A stretch of 64,000 nt of DNA from Amia ocellicauda (Eukaryota; Chordata; Actinopteri; Amiiformes; Amiidae). Shown piece by piece: positions 13,240-26,700 of this stretch. The notes under the pieces were generated by a model that worked only from the letters and a program-made list of their open reading frames with translations, was not told the DNA's origin and did no database searches. Within the stretch, counting starts at the first letter, position 1. Every line of letters starts with the position of its first letter. A program made the translations under genes and the position numbers. The stretch covers positions 15,486,501 through 15,550,500 of the forward strand of contig NC_089864.1 of the NCBI RefSeq assembly GCF_036373705.1, given 5' to 3'.

Positions 13240-16200
13240 AAAGCATGCTTGAGAGGACAGATTCACAGGAAAATGTTTATGAGCCCGTATGGGAAAATGT
13301 GCTAAGTTACATTGCAAACTCTGTCTATGGAGAGTGGTAATATGAAGAAGAGTATGATTCCTTAACAATAGTGGGGTGTCAGGTTTTCTAGGACGCTACC
13401 CGTACCAGTCCAGCTTATTGAGAACTTAAAGTATGTCAGAGCAGAGGGCGGGGGAAGTCGTTCTTTTCACAATGGTTGGAGCAAAAGCTAATGTGTAAGT
13501 GTTTGGATGTTAATGGGTTTGGGTTCTGCATGCCCAGAGTAATAGATGAGTATCCCCTTCAGTGCTTGTAAGACCTGTATCGAATCTCCAAGATATCAGT
13601 GCCGTTGACTGATTTGATGCAATAAAAATCACCGTCTGGAATAAGTTATACACTGCATTCCTCCTTCTGATTGTTTTCCTGTCCTATTTATCCTTTCACT
13701 GTTGCTAGTCCACCGAGACTGCTTTGGCATAAAGACTCGATCAAAAAAAAAAAGGAGACCTAAACAAAAAAAAACTTTAAAAAAACGACGAGGAGGAGGA
13801 AAAGTGGTGTGGAAACTACCACGCCTAAGGGAGAGTTGGAACAAAAGCAATTTCAAGACTTGACCAAAGTTGCTTCGGTAATATTTGAAACTTGAATGGG
13901 TACTAAATGCATTCGGTCTTTACTATTAACGCTGGCACTGACTACACAATGAACTATATTCAATTCGAACTTTAAAGAATAAGAACTGAGCAAATCAGGA
14001 CATGTTTATCGCTCTGTGTGTGGCTCGATTTGGGAATACAGCAAATTGGTTTGAGGTACCATCTCGACTGAATCTCAGGGGAGGTGACAGCGCTCCAGTT
14101 TTTCAGGTGGGTTATCTGCCATCGCCGCAGCCTCGGGGGACATTAGCCGGCCTAGTAACCATGTATTACACCTTCTCACCTGCCCGAGTTCCTCAATTGC
14201 TTCCTGACACAAAACATTCGGGTCACATTTCACAGGAAAAGATCCCCTTAAGGTTGTGAAAACAAAGTCATGTTTCACTGTCACCGTGCAAATGGAGATA
14301 AGTCGTGTGAAATAATTTCAAATAGGACACAGGAAGCTAGGTGAGCTAATAGGAGGATACAAAAACAAACCAAAAAAAAAACACTTACAATAGCTATCTA
14401 TGAAAGCATTGGGTTGGGCATTTAGGTGTACAATAATATGCATGACAGAGTCTGGTCCTCAGCCTAGAGCTAAATCTCACACTCAACTCAACACATGCTC
14501 TAAAACGCTTCAATGCACAATAATATGGGTCCCTAACTTTCTTCCCATGAGCTCATTGACTAATATGCATAAGTGGAAATCCTGCTTTTATTAATTTGAT
14601 TGACAACAAACTCCAAATTCCAATCACAAATGTGACCCATTTGAAACGAGGCAACAAAAGATGGAGGCACCAGAACCAACATTATTGTTCGCTTGTGTAT
14701 CTTCACCAAAGCACTGTTTCCTTGACATATTTATACTAATGCTTTTCATCAGTGAAAAATTTCCATCACTAGGAATGTGGTGCCTTCAGCAACAGACAGA
14801 CTGTATACAGCGAAGTCCACACAAACGTTTAAGATTATGAATATGCAGAGCATAGGCTTAGAAATAGCAGCTTGGGAGGTAGGATTTACAAGATTATTTT
14901 GGAAATAGTGGTTTGGCATAAACATAGTAATGACACTAGGCAGTTCATCTGATGTTTCAAGTACAGTCCAGATCCATGAGGAATAAGTTATCCTTACCAT
15001 TGTATTAGCAATGTCCATACCAATACACACACACTCTTCTTTCTTAGGTCTGTCTTTCTTGCTCTGCTGCTTTCAGGAAACTTTGAAACAAATGATACCT
15101 TCTTAAATGATGTAATTTATAATTTTTTTAGAATTCAATACAATTATTTTAAAGGGGAACTAGCACAATTCCTACCATTACGGGTTTATGCATCTTTACA
15201 AGTTGCTAGTTTATCAGCAAGATGTTCAGTACTTTTCCAGTTTATCTCACATAAGCAACTTTTAACACTTAACAATCGAAAACTGACCAAATAATGGTGG
15301 ATTTCCAAAGCCAGGATGTAGGTCTTTATTCGTTTCAGGATGTGATGTGTCCTAACTTCCAGGAAAGCAGAAACGCATCAGAAAAAATACGGAAGCACGG
15401 ATCTGCCATTACATTCAGTGGTGTTTTAGCGTCAATGTCTTTCACATTATTATTATTGGGTTTTTTAATTTTCTTAAAAAATATTCAATTTCCCAAACTT
15501 AGCAGTATAAAAATATTTAACTAATAAATAAAACAATTTCAGGAATTGTGCCAGTTCCCCCAATTTGGCAATCTAAAATGATTTACTTTATTGTATTTCT
15601 TGAAACATGTCGAACTTAAATATTTTCTTACATGAGTAATATCACTATTTAAATGTTATTTGGTGAGTTGATTTTTAATAAAAACACTTTTTAACATGAG
15701 GCTGTTTCAATTAAAGTGAGGGCTTAATGTAATATCCAGCCTCTTCCAGCAACAGTGATATCAGCTCTAACAGTTTTGAAACTCGGTTTAACTCAAATTG
15801 ATTTTACACGCCAGAGAAGTCTTATGTAAGCTAGTTTGATTGCCAGGTGTTTTTGCACCGACTGTGCAGTGCCTGATCTTCATTTAGAATATATGTGATA
15901 TATTAGACTAATTATGTTCATTATGGAATTGATAATATCCTGTTCCACTCCTACACAAACACATCAAGATATTAATGACAAGTGCATCTGTAGGTCAGTC
16001 TATTCACTCAATCTTTGCATAAGCTTTGATAGTTCATACTGAGGAGATTCAAAATGTTTAAATCAGCTGAACCCTTGTGAAGCATGCTTTAATTGGGTGG
16101 TTTAATTTCTCTTGAGGAAATGTGTCAGCAATACAGGTTGGACATTGATTTAAAGAACAGGATCAAAACGAAACACTGCATCTAGAATCGACGCTATATA

Positions 16201-17620
16201 AACTTTTTAATTCTGCTTCTCTGTAGTGAACAGAAATTGCATCAACATTTAATGAAAAAAACAAGGAGTTTTTTTATTCAATACAGATTACTTTTAAACA
16301 GCCAGATTTCCTGTTATTTTTCAGGAACTTCTAAGAAGCTTAATTATTTTTCACAGCTATGTTTATAGACCTGGGCTCAGATTATCTGAACAAACACTGG
16401 TGACAGCTGGCTTAGAAGAACACCGATGGCAAATCAGGTTGTTGTAAAATTAAATTAAAAGTCTGCTTAACGTAGCTCATACTTAGTGATTAAATCAAGT
16501 TCAAATGAGACCCTTCGCCAGTAAAACCCACAAGGGAATATATTGTCTGCGTTCTTGACACGCTGTATTTGCCGAGTTCTCAACCAGGAGCGTTCGCTTA
16601 TTACTTAAAATCATTGAAACCAATAAGTAACTATATAGAAGAACCATTTTCATATTTCCAATTTTTTCTGATTTAGGACATGCATTTTAAATCTCTTTAC
16701 ATACACCTTAATATTGTCAATTTGGCCCATGTTTGTGCAGCTGAAAGACTTTGTGTGGGCGGTGTTAAGAAAAACAGTGAGACAGTTTTTTTTTCCATAA
16801 TCATATATTGAAAATAGTTTAATATAAACACATTCAAATAAAAATACTACAGAGTAGTATTTAATACAAAACAGTTGAAAGATAGTCAAAGACCTTTGAC
16901 TGCTTACTCTTTAATTATGATATATATTTTCACAAAACAAAATTGCACATTTTTATTTTTCTTTAAATCATCCTTGAGTATTGATGCATTGAGTGCACGG
17001 GTTCACGGCTCCCCCACCGAGCAGCTCAGAGCGGACTCTTACATTTTGAACATTCAGCAGTCTATGTAGAAGAGTCTCAAAAGCAGAAGGGACCCTATGC
17101 GGCCCCATTAATATGCTTTCCCCTGGCAGCCACTTCACATGCCAGTCCAGTTACCTGCTGATTAATTTGTTAAATAAAACCTGAAATAAAATCTTTAAAG
17201 ACTTGTTTTCCCCCGAAAAAAGAAAAAGGACAAAACATCACCAGGAGACTTAGTCCGCCTTCCTAAAGTAAACATGTAAACATTAACACCACAGAAAGAT
17301 GTCACAGGCATTAACTTGAACTTCAAGTAAAAAACAAAAATATTAAAAAAATGACAGTACAAAAAAATAAACAAAAAATAGGAACAAATAAATATAAATA
17401 TATATAAAAAAAAAAAAAACATCTGTCATTTTTCAGAACCATACTTACGTACATGATGCAAGGAGATTCTTAAAAGAGGCCCAGATTTTGGACATTCAGG
17501 AGTTCATTTTTCTTCATTGATTGGCATCTGATTTGCAAGTGTTCCCTGGCGTCAGGAAAGAATACTGTATAGGGAAGGACTGACAACTCGCCACGTCTGC
17601 CTCGCGCAGCCTACTGTAAT
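13240..17620. other. Intergenic, no gene found
   Basis: AT-rich DNA with poly-A/T tracts and no recognisable exon or transposon. A somewhat GC-richer patch at 14070-14260 is not obviously coding on either strand. Confidence 0.55.
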
Positions 17621-17625
17621 TTGTA

Positions 17626-17631
17626 TTTATT
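17626..17631 (-). terminator. zfc3h1: Candidate poly(A) signal of ZFC3H1
   Basis: TTTATT on the plus strand reads AATAAA on the minus strand, about 90 nt after the ZFC3H1 stop. It is the nearest canonical signal. Further downstream sites exist, so the real 3' end may be longer. Confidence 0.4.
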
Positions 17632-17720
17632 ATTATTTTGTATTTGTTTGTTAATTCTTGGAGAATTAATCTCATTTGGCCATAAGGTTTTGGGGACGGA
17701 AGACTAACTGTACCAGATGC

Positions 17721-20700
17721 TCAGTGATCCTTTCCCTCGGTTCTGCTCGAGCCTAAATTTAACGGCTCGTCTAGACTCACTCCAACCTCTTGGCACTTGT
17801 CAACAAGCTTTCTCAGGTTATCAGTTTTACCTCCTTCTGCAGCTTCATAGAGGAGTCGCTGCAATGAACAGGAAACAGAGAGGGAGAGAGAGACACAAAA
17901 CACCTAGTCAGTAACCCGATACTGCATTTAAAGCATTCTGTATATGCTTGAAATTAATTCAGGATATGTATTGGTGGGAAAAAAAATTACATCTTTCCAT
18001 AGTGTGGCACAGAGGGGCAGCTTCTGGAGAGCTTGACTGTAAAGATGTCGAACCTAAAAGATATAAACGGATATAAAACAGTAGCAACACCACTGCATCC
18101 AACAGTATGAAATCAAGATCTTTAATTTAGCTCTTAAAAAAATACCTATTGACCAACGAGGGCCTTCTCTCTTTAGATATACGTGAAGTTTACACTAGTT
18201 CACCTACCTGGTTGAGTTGGATTTACTACTACATTACAACAGCATTCACCACGCTGTTCAACAGGTAAAAAAATGTAACGATCAGAAATGACAGGAAATA
18301 AAGACCGGACTCCTGCAAGCCAAGTGATGATTTCAGGTTATATTATGAAATCAAAAGCAACAGCCAGCCTGTTCCTCGGGGTGCACTCACCTCTACTCGC
18401 CCATTCAACTCTCTCTCAACAGCAACGGCTCTGAGGAAAACACAGACAAACAGGACGTCACCACAGCCTTGAGCGAATCCAAAAGCCAAAAGGATATTAT
18501 AAGTGGACAACAAACACATCATGTGGGCATGGCTCCACTTTACTTCAGACAGGGAAAGGGTTTAACTTACATTCTCCAGACGGGCAGGCAGTGTGGGACA
18601 CTACTGGTCAGCATTCTGGCCTGCAGTTTGAGATGCTCAATATTGCCATCGCACCACTCCTGTTGCAGCAACCTAGACAATAAGAAAGAGACTAATATTC
18701 CAGCTATTACAAAATAATAGCTCATCATCCTGAACCACTCTGGGAAGCTATTTCATATTTATTAAATGCATAACTGCCAATGAGTCAGAAAGCAAATAAA
18801 AAAGCAAAACAAATGTTGAGTCTTCAAAAGCACAGCTGAAAGAGACAGTGAGCAGAAATAACCAACAATGAATGTTCTGGAAAATTGGTGGACATTCAAT
18901 TCCCAACATGATGTTTATGGTCATTACAGAACAAACACCAAACCCCATCTATGAACGCAATTCACTTTACATTACATTGGACAGTGGGAACAGCCAGGCT
19001 TGTATGCATGCTATGGGTACCTTAGTGCCAGCTCAGTATTGGTGGGCATGATGTATCTGAGCCTTTCCAGGGCACTGGACTGCTGAGAATGAGGAAGGCA
19101 GCCCAGATAGAAGAATATAACCTGTGGAGTACATGGCATATCTTTCAGAGCCACCATGGGCACTTTCCTGGCACAGTGCCTTCAGCTCAGAACTGAAATG
19201 AATCAGTTCATAACGCAGAGGCACGAGTTCATGTACAACTAGGAAGATTTAGTACATCATTTAAAATAAATTCTGAATCAATTATGATTGGATTATAACA
19301 ATAATATAGTTCACTTCTCTATCAGAAGCTACTGAAGATCAATATAAATTGAGAAGCTTTTAAGCTGCGAGCTCAAGGGACTCTCAGACTCATTAGCACA
19401 CAGACCTGCTCTGCTGCTGTGCAAATAAATACATTTGATCCTGACAATATGAGCGGCTACTGCTCAGACCAGACTCCGATTATACTCCACAATGGACAAC
19501 CAGTCAATTTATACAAAAAAAAAAAAAATACTTTAAAGCAAATTAGCCTGTTCTCTTTAAAATCATGACCATTGCATATAGGTTCAGTTATATATAGAGG
19601 CATGCAGCAGAAATGAGGTTTGCTTTCAGGCACACAGATGCACAGAAAGTGGTCGTGTTCTTTAAACCAGTATCTAACTCAATACGTTTCAGGAAGAAAC
19701 GCTACAGTATCAGAGTAAAGCACCAGACTGTCCGTGTGCAACACAAAGGTTTATCTGCTCGTGCATCTGGTCAGCAGATGACTGACAAAGCGCCCTGTGC
19801 AGCGCCCTGTGCAGCGCACTGTTCCTTACCTTATTGTGGAACTGGAAGTTGGTCCAGTAATCGGCAGAGCTGAAAGGAACGGTAAATCTCGTGGGAACAG
19901 TCACCAGGCAGCGGTGCACGAGATCTGTAAACATTTTGAAGTCTCGGCTCTTACATTTGGATCCAATGAGTTTACTATTAGTAAAAAGGAGATAACTGGA
20001 AAGAGAACGACAAGGTTAGAACCTGATCACAAGGTCACCATCCGCGCTGCGACATCAATCATTGCTAACAAAACAGTACATTGTTAATGCATTAGAAAAG
20101 GCACACATGCTCACACGTTGTCTCTTGTACCAAACAAGAAGGGCTTAAGAGTTCTGCAAGTAAATGTAATTGGCAACAGACACCAGAAGCCTTTCCATGG
20201 GGATTATAAGGCAGCTGGACTGCCTGCTGAGGACAGCCTGGCTCTAGCTACACTCCAAGCCTTGGCACTGACATTCCCTGGTACTATCTTCTGAGAGCCA
20301 CACTACATGGGTTTCAGGGAGAGCAAGGCAAGAGGGAGACAAGTCAGAGGAGCCACTTGCAGGTTACGCCAGCATACATGACAGTTTACTGCAAACGATG
20401 GAATGGAAACATACAGAGATGAGACGGCAGACTGAAGACCAGTTAAAGTGTGTACTCACTCCAGCCACAGCTGCTGCACTACGTCCTGCTGCATGACTGT
20501 GCCCAGGGCCCTCTCGAAGGCATCCACTGCTTCCCCCACGTTGGCATGTACCCACTGCCACAGGCTGTTGTGAATAATGCAGAAGTATATTGCTATGTGG
20601 CAATATGATCTGTATCTCATCGATTCAGGTGCTAAAGAACACTGGGAAATACACATTTAACACCCTATGAAAAGTAACTACAAAGCTAAACTGTGAATTA

Positions 20701-23700
20701 TGATCTTATAGTGCACCCTTTTAAAATGTAAAACTTACCAGTGGATTAGCCATAGATAGGGCATCTGGTCATTGAGCTGATCTCTGAGGTCTGGATTAAT
20801 ACAGGGGGTTTGGAAAGTGTTCCGGGTTGGGATATTGAGAATGTAGCTAAAAGGAAAAGAAAATGATACAAATCAAATTATAATTATGACTACATGGGTT
20901 CAGTTCCTTTTTTAGAACAATTTAGAAAAATTGAGCATGCCTCGGAATATAATCAAGTATAAGACAATATATTATTTCTTGGAGGAAATTAAGTGCATTC
21001 TGTATTAGTGCTAAACTCAATGAGAGAAGGGCTACATGATTAATCTAGCTTTTATACTACAGAAGTTGGAGTGAATCAATGAATTAATGATGTGAACCTG
21101 CTGTGCCAAATTAATTCTGAAAAAGAAAGAGGTAGGTTAATTAACACCTACAGTACTAGCTAGGTGGCCTGAAGAAGCCTGATTTGACACAGAAAATGTT
21201 TTATAAAAAGACCAGAAACAAATTTAACTAGGTTATAACAAGAAAATAAATAGCATGCACTAGACTGTTCACATTTAATATTAAAGGAGTTCCCCCAACA
21301 GTCATTTACCAAATTTTTTTTTTAAAACATCCAAACTGGTCTACAAACCAGTCACAAGTACAACACACTCCTACATCTCCTAGGCTAATTTGTTTGGACT
21401 TTAAATTCATTTTGCTGCTGCCATTTCCTGAGACATTGAATCTGTCAATTCTTCCCCAAAGAAAGGACAATTATGCATCAATGGATTTTAATGGCATTCA
21501 TTTTGCAGGTGCTGCGCCATGCGGGAATATCAATTTAGACCGCCAACATTACGGACAAAAGTAAACTAATTCAGTGTGGTCCTGACATCTGTCCAGAGTG
21601 ATCTGAAAGGGCTCTTACAGCCTTATCACTCATCATTACCTCTGAGGCATCAATAACACCGACAATTTATCTGCGGTCTCACTATCACTATAACACTCAT
21701 CCCTTTTCATGGCCGTAGATAATCAGTTCTCACCTTAAAGTGGAAAAGCCAACAACAGGCACATTGTTACTCCTTTACTGAGATTCTAAAACACAGCCAT
21801 AAACCCACAAGACCATAAACCATATTGATCTTGGATGATTGCATTCATGTCTGGACTGTGAATTAACCCTCTCGCATGCACTTCCAAATACGCATGTGCT
21901 TAAACTAGTTCTTAATCTAGACTACAGCAAGAGAGGGAAAAACTACAAAAATATGACTTCGTAAAACAAAAGATGACCAAACAGCAGTGTATCTATATTT
22001 GAACTCAGGAAATCCTTAACATAGGATTCATAAACAAACACTCACAATGGCTAGATTTGTTTTGCAAGTGAATTTTGGCACGATTCCCTGCCAAGGATAA
22101 TATAATGCAGTGTCTATACTGCCAGACTTTGCTCTACAGAAGTCACCTATTCCGATAAATAGCGTAAGCTGGGGTTTCTTTACCCAAACAAGCCTGCAGT
22201 GAAGCTATTCCACACACTGAGCTCCACTGCTTTACGTGTAATGTTGAGGTCATGAAACTGTAAAAGCATCACAAATGGGTGATTGAATCAGTTTGTGTGA
22301 ATGGGAGAATGCTTCCTGTTCCATAGCAGAGATTACCTTGCAGTGACACTAAAATGACTAATACTGCCTGTAATCAGCTGCTAATAATTTAAGAACTATC
22401 ATAGACAATTACAGAGAAAGACAATCTGAAAAGAGAGAACAGCCTTTTTCTGACAATGCAGGTCATTGTTTTAACCTTGTTTTCTCTCACCCCCTGTCAA
22501 ACCTACCGCAGTACATTGACAGGATGCTGTTCACTTGCTGTACTTTCACAGAAAGACATAACAAATTCCTGAAACAGAGGGGCTATGGTATGCGATTTTT
22601 CCTGTGTAGAAATAGATAAGATCACCTTGGTCAGAGTACATTAAATAACAGTTGGCAATAAGGTCGGTCATTTGTAGGTTGCATAGAAGATCACAAAGTC
22701 TGCTAATTAAATTTAACAGGTAATGATATTTAATTTAACAATTCATATCAAAAGGTATTAAAACGAAATCTGAAAGTATTACATTCTTACGGATTATGAT
22801 TTACTCTACACAAATATCTGAAATAAAGCACCTTCTATGATAGTCATTCAGAAATACTGTGAAGTAACTGGAAATAACTCCCTGGGTTCAGGGACTCACC
22901 TGCGACACAAGAAACTTGCAAACATGATAAAAAATCTGTCCGTTACAAGGATTGCTTTTTAGAGCAGCAAGCCACACATCAAAGGCTTTGTCAGTTTCAT
23001 TCTTTTGAACATAAAGTTCAGCCAGAGTTTCTAGCAATTCACAACAAGCAGGACAAGACATCAACAGAGTCTCACAAAGCTTGACAGCTGCATCCCACCT
23101 AGAAAACAAGAACAACATTAGCACCAGGTTAGACAGTGTGGAAGCCAGGGAAGACGGTTATTTTTAAAAGTAAAACCTCACCTTCCCAAAATCTGATTCA
23201 ACAGAATCATGTTTCTATACAAAGGTAAGCAAGCTGTCATCCTCCCTTCGTTGGATAAGCTCTCCTGAGTACACTGACACACAGCGTCTGAAAAACAACA
23301 CAGCAAGACAAGTTACAAGTCTTATTTCTTATCACCCTTTTGAAAATCTGAAACTCTGGGGGGGGGTATTTTGACTGTTCTAGAACTTAAATATATTACA
23401 AAAGTTCCATATGATGTTCTTTCCTGCGATTTTATTATATTTTTAAATATATAAGGACCTATATAAACATAAAAATGACTGATTTACAGACAGTTTCATC
23501 TTAAACAGGTATTGATGCAATATGTATTTTACAAGTTATTACAGAAAGAGGGGAAAAAAAACTACAGATAAGTGGCACCTGTCTTCAAGGTCACCTATGA
23601 AAAACAACAATGTCATCTTCAGAAAAACTGTTTTTTTTGTAATACTTTACAGCTCCAAAGTCTGCTGTCAGGGAGAGGCCAAGGTCACGAACTGAAGTAA

Positions 23701-26700
23701 GCCACTCCACAAATTCAAGAAATCTGTTTTCTGCTTGACTACCATGTTACTGGGTGAATAAAACCACCAGATATTTATTTTTAAATAAAGAAAACGTGAT
23801 TCAGAGATACTCATTTCCTGTTCGAGCAGTATTTCCATGCAGCATTACACTTCAAGGTCATCACTCAGCGCGCGCGCGAGAGAACCGCTATGCTGACCTT
23901 CAAACAGAGCGAGCAGCATGTCGGGATCAGTCTTCACGTCACGTGCCGACTTCCAGGGAATCAGAAAGAAGTCTTTGCTGACGATTCGAGAGGGGACTGA
24001 AGTGGCCGGATCGTACAAGCTGACAGGAAGGCTATTAAATTCAGTGAGATGAATGTAAGCCAACCAGGCCAGGCACCGATCCGCAGTAGTGAGGTGTTCA
24101 GCCAGGCTCCTTTCATCATTCAACGATTTTAAAGCGTTCTGAAACAAAAATATTTAAACAAATCATAGTTATGCAGCTTGATACGATCAGATAATTACAT
24201 ACATAGAAAGAAACTGACAAGGCCTTAAATATAAAGCACTCTGTGCAGATGTCATGTACCTATCTAGTCCTCCAATCTTCAGACATGAGCAATGACATGC
24301 ATTCCTGTACAACGATCTTAACCAGCCTATATAATGCTGTATTCAGATCATATTTACCTATATCATTCGGGTGCCATCCGAATGCATGGTAATCTATTTT
24401 TTCCACTCTATTCCAAGTGGGTTTTAATAAAAGAAAAGCGAATGTCAGCATGACTTGCCAACTTAAAGTGTTGGAAGCAACAAAATGTTCTTCAATTAAA
24501 TTCTGGAGAGAGATAATGTTACTTCGCTCTCATCACTGATGGCTGTCGGATCCTGACCTAAATAGACTTTATTACACAAAAAGACTAAGACGAGAAACCC
24601 GAGAGGGTTATTTAAGATTCTGAACACATTTTGCTGCACGTACCTGGTACATTTAAAAATGTATCTCCTATAAAATATGACTAAGATGACGCCTCTGCTT
24701 TACATGACTAAAGCAGAGAAGTTCATACGGAGCCTCTACTACACTGCAGTTTTGACAAGTGTGTTGTTTACAAGGATCCCTGCTTACTTACTCAATTTAG
24801 AAAGTGTCCAGATTAACAACTTCCTTATTTTATTTTCACATTTAACAATTCTAGCTTTATCCAAACTATCATAGTAAGAAATATTCAAGAGAAATGTTTG
24901 CTGCAAAGGCCAAAGTCGTTTATTTCTGTTCTCATTGTGGATCTCTCGGTTTTTCTTTGCCTTTTTGATTTAGATCAAGTACTTCTATAAAACCAATGGT
25001 CCCTATAGCCTTATTAAGGTGATGATGGTACTTTATAAATCGTAGTGATTCAGATAAAAACTTTGCATTCCTAATTGTGAAAGTAGGAGTAGGCACCAAT
25101 GCGTAAACAGAATACATGACATAAGGCAACATATGCAAGCTTGTATCATTCCAAACTCACTTCTCAATAATTCAGCATTTATTGAGCTGCACACGACTGG
25201 GACAGTTCAGACTGAAAGACTGACCTGCAGGATTGCGAGGGCGTTCTGATGTCTGCCCGTGAACAGGCTGAGCTGAACTCGATACAGCAGTGACTCCAGC
25301 AACTGAAATGATGCCAGTTCTGATACATCTCCCCCTGCTGTGCCAAGCAGGTACTGGATAATGCGACCGCAAACGTAGTCCTTCCCATCAAATGAGCTCT
25401 CGAGATTTAAAAACTGAAACAAAACAAAAAAAACAGGCTTTAATATTTCCTCACAGTTCAGGACTGAATTGCTTTTAACACACACCCAGCACACAATTCT
25501 TGGGCTAGCACAGCTGACAAACGAGAGAAAGCAACGAAACACTCTGACCTCTAGTCTAGCAGAGAGAATAGGGAGGCAGCTTCCACACAATTAGATGTTG
25601 GTGGCTTAAAGGAAAGGCAACTCTCAATTAAATCTCTTACTTAAACTTATCAATTTCAAGATCTTTAAATGTGTTTCATGGCACTCTAGTCATGAGAAGA
25701 GCTGCTTTTTCTCTAACATAGCAGCAACATAGGATGGCACGCCTTTCATTTTCATATTATGACTTTGTCCAATCACATTCGATATTTGATCGGTTAAAAG
25801 GGCAGACTTACGTTCCACCACACTTTGTAATGAGGAGCGTACTCCACAGCGGTCTCGCACATTTCCTGCACTTCTTCCTTTGTGCCTCGTTTGGAGAACA
25901 GCGTGAGGTAGTGGCACCAAACTTCGGGATTCTCTCGATTGTACTCCAAAGCTCGGGCCATTGTGTTTAAGGCAGAATCCAAACATTCAGATGGGGGGCT
26001 ACAAGAGAAGTTGTTTAGTTTTAAGGAGTAGAAACCAATAAAATACAATTGGGATATTTAAACCACTCCAAAAATCTGACAAGTCTACTCACCTCTCCTT
26101 CTGATTGAGGTACTTGTAAGCCAACTTTATCCATAACTGGACATCCCTGGAGCTTTCTAGAACACTCGCCTCCAGGTTAGAGATGTCATCCGTCTCACTG
26201 GTGAAGTAGCGGATGTCATCTGGCGTTATACACACGTCGAGAGCAGAGCTGCTCTTCCAGGGAGGCTCTGAACGTCGCTCTGCAAAATCATTTCAGATAG
26301 AGCTCACTTGTGGTTCAGCAAGAGTCTTCAAGAGGGATCAAAACTAGGGCTTTGCGAACAAAAATGGTCATGAATGAATTTTTCCTCAAGAGACAGGGCC
26401 TTGGGTTTACAGTCTCAATGTGAACGAGGGGATGTTTGGCTGATGCTTCTCACCATACTTGACGAGTCCCAGGTTCTCCTCATCCTCATCGCTGCTATTG
26501 CTTCTGTTCTCCGGCTCTGGGTTCTTCAGTGGCTGGGGCCTCCATTTCCTGACCTCTTTACAAGTTGTGTGCGGAGGGACTGAAATAAACACAGGGGAAG
26601 TCAGAGGTGCCGCGCAAAACCCGTTGAGCAATATCTGAAAGTCATGAATATGTGGATTCACAGAACTAAGATTTTCCTTTTGCACAACACAAGCATTGTA